NCBI GenBank assembly: GCA_965247225.1
Contig: CBDFGT010000005.1
Location: forward strand, 1 to 45,719
Direction of reading: 5' to 3'
DNA length: 45,719 nucleotides
DNA from: CBDFGT01 sp965247225
Lineage (GTDB): Bacteria > Pseudomonadota > Alphaproteobacteria > Rhizobiales > Rhizobiaceae
This document shows, piece by piece, positions 26,208-34,464 of the stretch. The notes under the pieces were generated by a model that was given only the letters and a program-made list of their open reading frames with translations, was not told where the DNA came from and did no database searches. The translations under genes were made by a program, and so were the position numbers. Position 1 is the stretch's first letter. Every line of letters starts with the position of its first letter.

Positions 26208-27386
26208 TTATACCCGTTCAAGGGCCCTGGAAAAATCTTCCATGAGATCGGCGCTATCTTCAATGCCGGCCGAATAACGGATGGTGCCGCCGGTAATCCC
26301 CAGTTCGGCGCGGGCCTCCTCCGTCATGCTCTTGTGCGTTGTCGTGGATGGATGGGTAATCAGGCTCTTGGCATCGCCGAGATTGTTGGAAATTTTCACA
26401 ATGTCCAGAGCGTTCTGCAGCCTGAAGGCGGCTTCCTTGCCGCCCTTCATTTCAAAGCAGATCAGCGTTGATCCGCCTGTCATCTGTTTTGCAATAATGT
26501 CAGCCTGCGGGTGGTCCTTGCGACCCGGATAGATCACCGTCTTGACAGAAGGATGATCAGCCAGCAGATCGGCAATCTTTGCAGCATTTTCAGTCTGGGC
26601 CTTCACGCGCAAGGGCAGGGTTTCAATGCCTTTCAGCAGGGTCCATGCGTTGAAGGGCGACATGGCAGGACCGGTATGCCGGAAATAGTCATGCAGGTTT
26701 TCATCAATCCACTTCTTGTCGGAAAGGACCACGCCACCCAGACAGCGGCCCTGACCGTCAATATGTTTTGTCGCGGAATACACCACCACATGCGCACCCA
26801 GTTCCAGAGGTTTCTGGAACAGCGGCGTGGCAAACACATTGTCCACCACAACCTTGGCACCATGGGCATTGGCGATTTTCGCCACACCGGCAATGTCAAT
26901 CACTTCCAGTGTCGGGTTTGTCGGGCTTTCAAGGAAAAACACCCTGGTATTGGCTTTGACACCCTTTTCCCAGTTGGCAAGATCCCGTCCGTCGATCAGC
27001 GTGAATTCGATGCCATATTTTGGCGCAAGCGTTTCAATCACCCAGCGGCACGAGCCAAACAGGGCGCGGGCGGCGAGAATATGGTCTCCGGCTTTCAACT
27101 GGCAGAGAATGGCCGCCGAAACTGCCGCCATTCCGCTTGCCGTGGCGCGCGCGTCTTCGGCACCTTCCAGCATGCACATCCGCTTTTCAAACATGTCATT
27201 GGTCGGGCTGCCGTAACGGGCATAGATAAAGCCCGGGTCTTCCCCCTTGAAGCGGGCTTCGGCGGCTTCGGAATCCGGATAGACAAAGCCCTGTGTCAGG
27301 AAAATCGCTTCGGAAACTTCATTATGCTGCGAGCGGGTGGTTCCGCCATGTACGAGCTGTGTTGCTGGTCGCCAGTTTTGGGTCAT
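26208..27386 (-). CDS. metZ: O-succinylhomoserine sulfhydrylase
   Basis: PLP enzyme that makes homocysteine directly from O-succinylhomoserine and sulfide, in methionine synthesis. The start at 27386 (MTQNWRPATQLVHGGTTRSQ) is the usual family N-terminus. Motifs: SEAIFLTQGFVYPDSEAAEA, YARYGSPTNDMFEKRM, ATASGMAAVSAAILCQLKAG, FLESPTNPTLEVIDI, and the PLP lysine in VYSATKHIDGQGRCLGG. 392 residues, full length. A SAM-II riboswitch and terminator stand in the leader, which supports a methionine-pathway role over cystathionine gamma-synthase or lyase. Confidence 0.94.
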   Translation of the reverse strand: MTQNWRPATQLVHGGTTRSQHNEVSEAIFLTQGFVYPDSEAAEARFKGEDPGFIYARYGSPTNDMFEKRMCMLEGAEDARATASGMAAVSAAILCQLKAGDHILAARALFGSCRWVIETLAPKYGIEFTLIDGRDLANWEKGVKANTRVFFLESPTNPTLEVIDIAGVAKIANAHGAKVVVDNVFATPLFQKPLELGAHVVVYSATKHIDGQGRCLGGVVLSDKKWIDENLHDYFRHTGPAMSPFNAWTLLKGIETLPLRVKAQTENAAKIADLLADHPSVKTVIYPGRKDHPQADIIAKQMTGGSTLICFEMKGGKEAAFRLQNALDIVKISNNLGDAKSLITHPSTTTHKSMTEEARAELGITGGTIRYSAGIEDSADLMEDFSRALERV

Positions 27387-27404
27387 GTCAGTCACTTTCA
27401 AACA

Positions 27405-27436
27405 CAAAAAAACCGGTCACAATACGAGACCGGTTT
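27405..27436 (-). terminator. Leader terminator of metZ
   Basis: On the minus strand AAACCGGTC (27436-27428) pairs with GACCGGTTT (27418-27410) and is followed by a T run (27410-27405). It lies between the SAM-II aptamer and the metZ start, so ligand binding probably decides between read-through and termination. Confidence 0.85.
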
Positions 27437-27449
27437 GACACCCCGATCT

Positions 27450-27502
27450 TTTTAGCTACTTGTTTAACGTGGCTGCAAGCCGACCGGCCAAATCACCACG
27501 GG
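27450..27502 (-). promoter_or_regulatory. SAM-II riboswitch (metA/metZ leader)
   Basis: Reading the minus strand from 27502, CCCGTGGTGATTTGGCC is followed by GCTTGCAGCCACGTTAAAC and AAGTAGCTAAA. These are the conserved words of the SAM-II class, an H-type pseudoknot that binds S-adenosylmethionine. The P1 arm CGTGG pairs with CCACG and GCTT...AAGTAGC supplies the second helix. SAM-II is known mainly from alphaproteobacterial met genes, which fits metZ 64 bases downstream. Confidence 0.93.
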
Positions 27503-27581
27503 ATAAAATCGTCATAATCTCCATTGGCCCTTGCGTCAATTGCCGGGCTTTGCTTTTGTCGCAGCCAAAAGGAAACGCGCA

Positions 27582-28691
27582 ATGACACGCACTACTGGCA
27601 TATTGGCAGATCGCGCTATCAACGCCTTGATGGATTCAGGTCGCCTGAAAAGCGAGGTAGCGCTGGATGACGATCAGGTGCAGCCCGCAAGCCTCGATTT
27701 GCGTCTGGGTGCCAAGGCCTTTCGCGTGCGCGCCAGCTTCCTGCCGGGGCCGTCGCATCTGGTCTCCGACAAGCTGGATCGCCTGAGCTTGCATGTCATT
27801 GACCTGTCTGTCGGCGCGGTTCTGGAAACCGGCTGTGTCTACATTGTGCCGCTCATGGAAAGTCTGGACCTGTCGCTGCATATGTCGGCCTCGGCCAATC
27901 CCAAAAGCTCCACGGGCAGGCTCGATATTTTTACCCGCGTCATCACCGACCGCGCACAGGAGTTTGACAAGATTCCGGCAGGCTATTGCGGTCCGCTCTA
28001 TCTGGAAATTTCGCCGCGTACCTTCCCGATTGTCGTGCGCAAGGGTTCGCGCCTCAGCCAGATCCGTTTCCGCACGGGCCAGGCGCTGTTGAGTGAGGCG
28101 GAGGTGCTCAGCCTGCACCTGGCCGAACGGCTGGTGGCCGATGGTCTGCCGGATCTGAAGGGACCGAATATTTCCGGCGCAGGCATTGCCCTGTCGATTG
28201 ACCTGAAAGGCACCGGGCCGGATGGCCTCATCGGCTATCGCGGCAAGCATCACACCGCCGTAGTCGATGTTGACCGCAAAAGCGCGCATGACCTGCATGA
28301 TTTCTGGGAGCCGATCTATGGGCGCGGGCAGGGCGAACTGATCCTTGACCCGGATGAATTCTACATTCTCGTCAGCCGTGAGGCCGTGCATGTGCCGCCG
28401 CTCTATGCCGCTGAAATGACGCCGTTTGATCCGCTGGTCGGCGAATTCCGGGTCCACTATGCCGGTTTTTTCGATCCCGGTTTCGGCCATGCCCCGGCAG
28501 GCGGCTCCGGCGCACGCGCCGTGCTGGAAGTGCGCAGCCATGAAGTTCCGTTCATTCTCGAACATGGCCAGATTGTCGGACGTCTGGTTTACGAACATAT
28601 GCTGGAGCGCCCGCAGGGCCTGTATGGCATGGGTGTGGGGTCAAACTATCAGGCGCAGGGCCTCAAGCTTTCCAAGCATTTCCGCGCGTAG
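27582..28691 (+). CDS. dcd: Double-length 2'-deoxycytidine 5'-triphosphate deaminase
   Basis: dCTP deaminase supplies dUTP for thymidylate synthesis. The ATG at 27582 (MTRTTGILADRAINALMDSG) has AGGAAA seven bases upstream. The N-terminal half carries DDDQVQPASLDLRLGAKAFR and the active-site region ANPKSSTGRLDIFTRVITD, then IPAGYCGPLYLEISPRTFPI and RKGSRLSQIRFRTG. The C-terminal half is a second related domain with FDPLVGEFRVHYAGFFDPGF and VPFILEHGQIVGRLVYE. 369 residues is about twice the Escherichia coli length and is the form seen in Rhizobiales. The second half may have diverged in function. Confidence 0.9.
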   Translation: MTRTTGILADRAINALMDSGRLKSEVALDDDQVQPASLDLRLGAKAFRVRASFLPGPSHLVSDKLDRLSLHVIDLSVGAVLETGCVYIVPLMESLDLSLHMSASANPKSSTGRLDIFTRVITDRAQEFDKIPAGYCGPLYLEISPRTFPIVVRKGSRLSQIRFRTGQALLSEAEVLSLHLAERLVADGLPDLKGPNISGAGIALSIDLKGTGPDGLIGYRGKHHTAVVDVDRKSAHDLHDFWEPIYGRGQGELILDPDEFYILVSREAVHVPPLYAAEMTPFDPLVGEFRVHYAGFFDPGFGHAPAGGSGARAVLEVRSHEVPFILEHGQIVGRLVYEHMLERPQGLYGMGVGSNYQAQGLKLSKHFRA

Positions 28692-28712
28692 CATTCCGCG
28701 GCAAAACCACAC

Positions 28713-28741
28713 TTGACATGGTATGCAAACTGTTGGATTTG
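28713..28741 (+). promoter_or_regulatory. Probable promoter of tRNA-Gly
   Basis: TTGACA (28713-28718), a 17-base spacer and GATTTG (28736-28741) stand 12 bases before the tRNA. The -35 is perfect, the -10 weak. Confidence 0.45.
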
Positions 28742-28753
28742 AAGGTCGGCCAA

Positions 28754-28827
28754 GCGGGTGTAGCTCAATGGCAGAGCAGCAGCTTCCCAAGCTGACTACG
28801 AGGGTTCGATTCCCTTCACCCGCTCCA
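28754..28827 (+). tRNA. tRNA-Gly (anticodon CCC)
   Basis: Acceptor stem GCGGGTG (28754-28760) pairs with CACCCGC, with discriminator T and encoded CCA at 28825-28827. D arm TAGCTCAATGGCAGAGCA, anticodon loop TTCCCAA giving CCC, T arm GGTTCGATTCC. Length 74 bases including CCA. Confidence 0.95.
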
Positions 28828-28951
28828 TTTTCCAGTCCTTTCGACGTCACGAACAGAAAAATACACCGCATTGCGGGTTCATTTAAAATCCGATTGCAGG
28901 CCCGTCGAAAACACTCAAAAATAGTATTTTCTGACTTTTGGAAACTAACGG

Positions 28952-28980
28952 TTGACTTTTCATCGGCGTTGGCCTAAATA
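28952..28980 (+). promoter_or_regulatory. Promoter giving a long leader before the cold-shock gene
   Basis: TTGACT (28952-28957), 17 bases, TAAATA (28975-28980) is a good sigma70 promoter. Transcription from here leaves a leader of about 140 bases before the csp start at 29127, as is usual for cold-shock mRNAs whose leader folds with temperature. A nearer TATAAT (29100-29105) has no -35. Confidence 0.6.
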
Positions 28981-29126
28981 TCAATCATCGATATTTGCTT
29001 GCTGAACTTTGGTTACCGCGCATTGGCAACGCGCCCTGAACGAACCTTCCCTTCAAAAATCGCTATCATCCGCTAACGTGAGTGATCACGTTGGTTACGT
29101 ATAATATTGCTATGAAAGGGTTCGTT

Positions 29127-29336
29127 ATGACCACTGGCACAGTTAAATGGTTCAATTCCACAAAAGGCTTCGGCTTCATTCAGCCTGACAACGGCGGCAC
29201 AGATGCCTTCGTTCACATCTCCGCTGTTGAGCGCGCTGGCATGCGCGAAATCGTCGAAGGCCAGAAGATCGGCTATGAACTGGAGCGCGACAACAAGTCG
29301 GGCAAAATGTCTGCTTGCAACCTGCAGGCACTTTAA
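29127..29336 (+). CDS. Cold-shock domain protein, CspA family
   Basis: A 69-residue single OB-fold protein that binds single-stranded nucleic acid. RNP1 KGFGFIQP and RNP2 DAFVHIS are intact, and it starts MTTGTVKWFNSTKGFG. The ATG at 29127 is chosen over 29082 by the family N-terminus and the GAAAGGG ten bases upstream. Standalone gene with its own terminator. Several paralogues are usual in Rhizobiales, so cold induction cannot be inferred from sequence alone. Confidence 0.95.
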   Translation: MTTGTVKWFNSTKGFGFIQPDNGGTDAFVHISAVERAGMREIVEGQKIGYELERDNKSGKMSACNLQAL

Positions 29337-29400
29337 TTGTCATAAGCTTTCCTTTGACCACGGATGTACCGGCAAGGTTGAAGGCACAGTGACAGCACGG

Positions 29401-29430
29401 GGTCAGGCATCATTTGCCTGGCCTTTTTTA
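29401..29430 (+). terminator. Terminator of the cold-shock gene
   Basis: GGTCAGGCA (29401-29409) pairs with TGCCTGGCC (29415-29423), one G-T wobble, followed by six T. Confidence 0.88.
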
Positions 29431-29484
29431 TGTCCTGCGCAAGCGCAGGCAAGGCGGCCAAGATCGCAACCACCCGAGGCTGAC

Positions 29485-29760
29485 ATGACTGAAAAAACTG
29501 ATGAAATTCAGGCTGTCAACACGGCCTGGCAAATTGCCATTCAGGAAATCCTGCGTCTGGTGGTTCGCGATATGTACAAAACCGGCGACGAGGCCAGCTT
29601 CAAGGCCCATATCAAGCGCCTTGAGGAAGCTGCAGTCGACAGCATTCAAACCGGCCTTATGTTGCGCGGAACCAATGAATGGACGGAGCTTGTGGTCAAG
29701 GAAAAGGCCAGCAATTTTGTAACATCGCTGCTGACATCCTTTACATTTGACCGGATATGA
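29485..29760 (+). CDS. Small helical protein of unknown function
   Basis: A 91-residue acidic, fully helical protein (MTEKTDEIQAVNTAWQIAIQ ... ASNFVTSLLTSFTFDRI) without signal peptide, cysteine cluster or membrane segment. CGAGG stands six bases upstream of the ATG. I do not recognise a family. It follows the cold-shock terminator directly, so read-through expression is possible. Confidence 0.6.
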   Translation: MTEKTDEIQAVNTAWQIAIQEILRLVVRDMYKTGDEASFKAHIKRLEEAAVDSIQTGLMLRGTNEWTELVVKEKASNFVTSLLTSFTFDRI

Positions 29761-29896
29761 CAGCCAGGGCCCATCGTCTGTCGCGCAGGTGATGCTTCCG
29801 CAAACGCCAATTTGTATCACCCCGCATATTGGCACTTGTTTTCTGCGATGAATCCGCACAGCATTGCCGCCATGGTTTCGGATCATTGAGGTTCAG

Positions 29897-31147
29897 ATGA
29901 AAGTTACGGTTTTGGGTGCCGGTGTCATTGGCGTAACAACGGCCTGGTATCTGGCAAAGGCCGGTCATGAGGTAACCGTGCTGGACCGCCAGGGCGGACC
30001 TGCCCTTGAAACAAGCTTTGCAAATGCGGGTGAAGTCTCCTTTGGCTATTGCTCTCCATGGGCAGCGCCCGGGATACCGCAAAAGGCGTTGAAATGGCTG
30101 TTCATGAAACATGCGCCCCTGATCCTGCGCCCGAAGCTCGACTATGCCATGCTGTCCTGGATGGCAAGGCTTGCTGCCAACTGCACGTCGCAACGCTATG
30201 CCGTCAACAAGAGCCGGATGCTCAGGCTGGCAGAGTACAGCAGGCTGGCGCTTGCCGGTCTGCGGGACGAGACAGCCATTTCCTATGATGAACGGATGCA
30301 GGGAACATTGCAGCTGTTTCGCACGCAGGCCCAGATCGATGCTTCCGCCAAGGATGCCAAAGCCCTGAAGGCAGATGGCATTCCGTTTGAAATCCTGGAT
30401 CCGGATGGTTGCATCCGTGTGGAGCCGGCGCTGGCAAAAGTGCGTGACCGGCTGGTTGGCGGACTGTTGACACCCAAAGACGAGACCGGGGATTGCTTTA
30501 AATTCACCAATGCCCTTGAGGCGAAGGCGGTGGAACTGGGCGTAAAGTTTCAATACGGCACGACAATCCACGCCATTGAAACTGAAGGTACGGTGGCAAA
30601 AAGTGTCATGACAAGTGCCGGGAAAATGACATGCGATGCGGTTGTTGTTGCGCTCGGCAGCTATTCGCCACTGCTTCTCAAGCCGCTTGGTATCAGCCTC
30701 CCGGTCTATCCCGTCAAGGGCTATTCGCTGACCATTCCGATTGTCGATCCGGCACGGGCACCGGAATCAACCGTTATGGACGAAACCTTCAAGATTGCCA
30801 TCACCCGTCTGGGTGATCGTATACGGGTTGGTGGCATGGCGGAAATTTCGGGCTATACCAATGATCTGGCGCAGGCGCGCCGCAGCACGCTCGAACATTC
30901 TGTCTCGGACCTGTTCCCCGGCGGCGATCTTGCAAGGGCCAGTTTCTGGTCGGGCCTGCGCCCCATGACGCCTGATGGCACCCCGGTGATCGGTGCCACG
31001 CGCTTCTCCAATCTGTTCCTCAATACCGGCCATGGCACCCTGGGATGGACCATGAGCTGCGGTTCGGCCCGCTTGCTAAGTGATATGATCTCGCAACGTC
31101 CGCCGGAAATCGAAACGACAGATCTGGACATCCGGCGCTATGGCTGA
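29897..31147 (+). CDS. dadA: D-amino acid dehydrogenase, DadA type
   Basis: FAD enzyme of the inner membrane face that deaminates D-amino acids (D-alanine in the best known case) and passes electrons to the quinone pool. The ATG at 29897 (MKVTVLGAGVIGVTTAWYLA) opens with the FAD-binding GxGxxG; GAGG stands nine bases upstream. Family segments: SFANAGEVSFGYCSPWAAPG, PVKGYSLTIPI, RVGGMAEISGY and FLNTGHGTLGWTMSCGSARL. 416 residues, full length. It ends ten bases from the convergent glycosyltransferase. Related oxidases cannot be excluded for the substrate, but the SPWAAPG and GWTMSCGS motifs favour DadA. Confidence 0.92.
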   Translation: MKVTVLGAGVIGVTTAWYLAKAGHEVTVLDRQGGPALETSFANAGEVSFGYCSPWAAPGIPQKALKWLFMKHAPLILRPKLDYAMLSWMARLAANCTSQRYAVNKSRMLRLAEYSRLALAGLRDETAISYDERMQGTLQLFRTQAQIDASAKDAKALKADGIPFEILDPDGCIRVEPALAKVRDRLVGGLLTPKDETGDCFKFTNALEAKAVELGVKFQYGTTIHAIETEGTVAKSVMTSAGKMTCDAVVVALGSYSPLLLKPLGISLPVYPVKGYSLTIPIVDPARAPESTVMDETFKIAITRLGDRIRVGGMAEISGYTNDLAQARRSTLEHSVSDLFPGGDLARASFWSGLRPMTPDGTPVIGATRFSNLFLNTGHGTLGWTMSCGSARLLSDMISQRPPEIETTDLDIRRYG

Positions 31148-31156
31148 TGGCAGGCT

Positions 31157-33091
31157 TCACGTGGGCTTGTGTTCGGTTTTTTTCCAGTAAAACGGATTGG
31201 TCTTCAGTTCAACCAGCGCCCGCCAGGCGGCCCATGACATCATGAGCCAGTAGAATGGCACCATGAAAAGCCATTTTCCGGGCCGGTTGCGGTCGCTTTT
31301 TGCAAGCCCCTTCATGCCCAGCCAGACAAAGATCACGTAACTGAGAAAAATATTGGTAATATCCATCACGCAGAGCACCTGGTGCAGCATGTCGGGTCGG
31401 CCAGACACAGTTGCAGTGGCCGCTTGCACCAGAAACACCAGAAGCAACGGGTGAGCCAGGGCAGAAACCACGATTCCGACCATCATAAGCATGAACAGGG
31501 CTGTTGCCTTCCAGCCCATATCCCGGACAAGCTGTCGCGGATGTCGGCAATGAACCACGATCGTCTGCATCCAGCCCTTGAACCATCGTGTGCGTTGTCC
31601 CGTCCAGTCTGAAATTTTCGTAGGGGCATCTTCCAGTGTCGGAAGGCTGATCACGCCGCAATGATAGCCCGCCCGGTACAGTCGCATTCCAAGATCAGCA
31701 TCTTCAGTCACGTTGTAGGGATCCCATCCGCCCACGCGCCTCAAAATATCCGTGCGGAAATGATTGGAGGTTCCCCCGAGCGGAATGGGCATGACCTTTT
31801 GTGCCAGCATGGGCAGCATGCGGCCAAACAGGCCCGCATATTCCAGCGCAAACATGCGGCTGATCCAGCTCCGGTCGCCATTGGTAATGCTTAATGGGGC
31901 CTGTACGCAGGCAAGATCATCTCCGCCACTGCAAAATGTTGCAAAGGCTTCGCGCAATTGGTGGGGATGTGGACGGTCTTCTGCATCATACAGGACAAGA
32001 AATGGCCCCCGCGCGGCGGTAACCGCATAGGCCAGTGCCTTTGGTTTGGTGCGTGGCCATGCAGGCGGTACATCAACAATCTCATATTCCGGGCCTAGCG
32101 ACAGCGCCAGCAACGCAAGCCGCGTTTCACTGTCGTCGGCTTCGCATACCAGCTTGATATCCAGTTTGGAGCGCGGCCAGTCAAGCGCATCCAGATGCTT
32201 TACAAGCTGTGCGGCAACTGCACTTTCCTTGTAAAGGGCCACCAGCACCGTGTAGACGGGAAGGGCCTCATCCCTGGCAGCAATCGCAAGGTCCGCCGGG
32301 CGAGGTCTGTGCTGCAGCGCCAGTGCCCGCAAAATCAGAATCCCGAAGTAGAAGAATGAAGCTGCCACATGCACGATGAGCAGCGTATCCGTCAAATGCG
32401 TGATGAGGCTGACCAGAAGAAGAGCCAGGCAGAAGCCGACAATAAAACCCTGATAGCCCGACATGCCGGAGCGTGCACTCATATCCGGCATCTTGTCATA
32501 AAGGTGGTTGATACAATCGCGAACCCGACGCTGGTGCCCGACAGCCCACACGGTCTTGCGCAGCGTTGTCGGTGTGGCAACAGCGCAATGCGTTCGCAAT
32601 GGTGCACTCTCTTCCAGCGCTGATTGTATGATGGAGAGACGAGCGGCCTCGGGCACCAGCACGATGTGCGGCCCCTGTGCCTTGCGGTTCAGCCGTATCA
32701 GCGATGGCCTGGTCAACTGGCTGTCAACATCCGGATAGTCACTGGTCTGCCCTGAATCAAGGGACGGTATGAAAGGCAGGCCCAGATGCCGCGAAAGTGC
32801 TTCATAATAGGCCTCTGGAGTAACGGCCCGGCTCGCCAGCAGTTCGGATTCAATGGAAGTCCCGTTTTTGCCGGCCCGTTCTGCCATGCGCAAGACCAGC
32901 GGTTTACCCACACCCAGGCGGGCGATCACTCCGGCTTCCTCCTGCAAACGGTCGGGCAGTCCACGCAACCAGTTGCCCGCGCTTTCTGGCCCCGCGCTTT
33001 CTGGCCCCGCGCTTTCTGGCAATGTGCTGTCAGAGCTGGCTCTGTCAGCAGTCTTCTCAGGATTTGAAGGTTGATATTCCCCGATTCGCAT
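31157..33091 (-). CDS. GT2 membrane glycosyltransferase with an N-terminal GspE-N/MshEN-like domain
   Basis: A 644-residue processive-type glycosyltransferase. The start at 33091 (MRIGEYQPSNPEK) is preferred because longer frames would overlap the divergent gene. Order: a Ser/Pro-rich tail with three PESAG repeats (about 25-39); a GspE N-terminal-like domain (about 55-185, with RLGVGKPLVLRMAERAG and AYYEALSRHLGLPFIPSL); two membrane spans (about 214-262); the GT2 domain with VLVALYKESAVAAQLVKHLD, DAEDRP (DxD type), TEDADLGMRLYRAGY and QRTRWFKGW; then about four spans. The QxxRW box marks cellulose-synthase-like processive enzymes, with the N-terminal domain as a possible c-di-GMP sensor as in MshEN proteins. 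Product unknown; an exopolysaccharide is inferred. Confidence 0.85.
   Translation of the reverse strand: MRIGEYQPSNPEKTADRASSDSTLPESAGPESAGPESAGNWLRGLPDRLQEEAGVIARLGVGKPLVLRMAERAGKNGTSIESELLASRAVTPEAYYEALSRHLGLPFIPSLDSGQTSDYPDVDSQLTRPSLIRLNRKAQGPHIVLVPEAARLSIIQSALEESAPLRTHCAVATPTTLRKTVWAVGHQRRVRDCINHLYDKMPDMSARSGMSGYQGFIVGFCLALLLVSLITHLTDTLLIVHVAASFFYFGILILRALALQHRPRPADLAIAARDEALPVYTVLVALYKESAVAAQLVKHLDALDWPRSKLDIKLVCEADDSETRLALLALSLGPEYEIVDVPPAWPRTKPKALAYAVTAARGPFLVLYDAEDRPHPHQLREAFATFCSGGDDLACVQAPLSITNGDRSWISRMFALEYAGLFGRMLPMLAQKVMPIPLGGTSNHFRTDILRRVGGWDPYNVTEDADLGMRLYRAGYHCGVISLPTLEDAPTKISDWTGQRTRWFKGWMQTIVVHCRHPRQLVRDMGWKATALFMLMMVGIVVSALAHPLLLVFLVQAATATVSGRPDMLHQVLCVMDITNIFLSYVIFVWLGMKGLAKSDRNRPGKWLFMVPFYWLMMSWAAWRALVELKTNPFYWKKTEHKPT
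32981..33020. repeat. 15-bp tandem repeat inside the glycosyltransferase gene
   Basis: GCTTTCTGGCCCCGC occurs at 32981-32995 and 32996-33010 with a 10-base third copy to 33020. It encodes PESAG three times near the N-terminus. The unit is in frame, so copy-number changes would alter the length but not the frame. Confidence 0.9.
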
Positions 33092-33149
33092 GCTTGTGTT
33101 ACACCGTTTCCACGCAGGACTATTGAAACTGCCAACGTCAGGTAGACTA

Positions 33150-34028
33150 ATGTTTTTTCCGGTTTGCACATCCCTCAAAAACCATGGGTTGTATCTCGTT
33201 GCGGGATTATTTTTGAACCTTTCCGCAGCTTGTGCTGCCTGGGCGGAGCCCGCAACCGGGGTGACCATGCCATCCTTGTTTGATGTGCATGAAAAGATAG
33301 CCAGACCGGATATGTCCAATGTCGTTCGAATCCGGTTCCTGACGAGTCTGGACTTTCCGCCATTCAACTTTCTCGATCAGTCGGGCAAACTGTCAGGGTT
33401 CAATATCGATCTTGTGCGTGAAATCTGCAGCGAACTGGATGTGCTGGAGCGTTGTCAGGTGCAGGCACAGCCTTTCAGCGAGTTGCAGGGTGATCTGGTC
33501 AAGGGAGCAGGAGAGGCGATTGTTGCAGGTGTGCAGATGACGCCGGAGCTGCGTCGTGACTTTGCGTTCACACGGCCGCTGATTCAGTTGCCGGCCCGTT
33601 TTGCGCACAGGAAAATTGCAGGCCAGGCACCCCGCCAGCAGCCCTTCATCAAGGGTTCCAAAGTCGGAGTGGTCGCCGAAACAAGCCATTTTGCCATGCT
33701 GAAAGCCTGGTTTCCGCAGGCAAAACCCATTGCCTACCCCACAAGGGATGCCATGCTGGATGCCTTGCAGAACGGCGAAATCGACACGGTTTTTGGAGAC
33801 GGATTGCAGCTGACCTTCTGGGTTGCTGCCACGGCCTCCAAAGATTGCTGTGAAATGGTTCCAGGATCTTATATCTCCACCCGTTTTTTTGGCGAGGGTC
33901 TGGCCATCATGGTCAAAAAAGCAGATGCAAAGCTCGTACCTGCCTTTGATCATGCCATACTTGCGCTCACCCGCAATGGCAGGCTCAACGAAATTTATCT
34001 GCGCTATTTCCCCGAAGGGCTTTACTGA
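33150..34028 (+). CDS. Periplasmic solute-binding protein, family 3 (amino acid type)
   Basis: Extracellular solute-binding protein family 3. The ATG at 33150 gives a signal peptide (FFPVCTSLKNHGLYLVAGLF then AACAAWA, cleavage near residue 33). Family segments: LDFPPFNFLDQSGKLSGFNI, DLVREICSEL, GAGEAIVAGVQMTPELRRDF and GSKVGVVAETSHFAMLKAWF, ending RNGRLNEIYLRYFPEG. 292 residues. No permease or ATPase lies next to it, so it may serve a distant transporter or a sensory role. It diverges from the glycosyltransferase 58 bases away; a shared regulatory region is possible. Confidence 0.85.
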   Translation: MFFPVCTSLKNHGLYLVAGLFLNLSAACAAWAEPATGVTMPSLFDVHEKIARPDMSNVVRIRFLTSLDFPPFNFLDQSGKLSGFNIDLVREICSELDVLERCQVQAQPFSELQGDLVKGAGEAIVAGVQMTPELRRDFAFTRPLIQLPARFAHRKIAGQAPRQQPFIKGSKVGVVAETSHFAMLKAWFPQAKPIAYPTRDAMLDALQNGEIDTVFGDGLQLTFWVAATASKDCCEMVPGSYISTRFFGEGLAIMVKKADAKLVPAFDHAILALTRNGRLNEIYLRYFPEGLY

Positions 34029-34050
34029 CAACAGGCCGGCAGCACGTGCG

Positions 34051-34464
34051 TTACAGCGAACGGAACCGTGCAATGGCCCCGCGCTCAATGGCAGCACAGG
34101 TCAGTTTGTCAAGCTGCAGGCGATCACGCAGCAATTGCAGGAGACGGATCTCCTCCGGTCCGACATTCAGGTCAGCCAGTGCAATTTCAACACCCAGTGC
34201 ATAAGCTGTGTCATAAAGCTTGTGAGGCAGCTTTTCGCGGATCACTTCCAGGACAATGTCCAGCCCTTCGGGACCATTTAACAGGGCCGCGCACTGGCGG
34301 GAGACATCCAGAAGCGTGTCCGTATCAAACCCTTCAAAGACCGGCAGAAACCGGGTCAGCCGACCGATACGGGACAGTTCGGAATCCGGCATTTGGGCGT
34401 CTACGGCAGATACCATGACCATGACATAGATGAGGGCGTCATGGGCTGTTATTTTCGGAGTCAT
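34051..34464 (-). CDS. TerB-like protein
   Basis: A 137-residue helical protein of the TerB/DjlA N-terminal type: TAHDALIYVMVMVSAVDAQM with the acidic Asp, EGFDTDTLLDVSRQCAALL and LYDTAYALGVEIALADLNVG, with D and E residues placed as the metal-binding pairs of the family. The name comes from tellurite resistance, but stand-alone members are not shown to give it. It overlaps the end of the interrupted nuclease-like gene by 26 bases, so the two were probably co-transcribed. Confidence 0.85.
   Translation of the reverse strand: MTPKITAHDALIYVMVMVSAVDAQMPDSELSRIGRLTRFLPVFEGFDTDTLLDVSRQCAALLNGPEGLDIVLEVIREKLPHKLYDTAYALGVEIALADLNVGPEEIRLLQLLRDRLQLDKLTCAAIERGAIARFRSL

Noticed and set aside
32981..33020. 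Phase-variable repeat switching the glycosyltransferase on and off
   Set aside because: The unit is 15 bases, so copy changes keep the frame; only length would vary.
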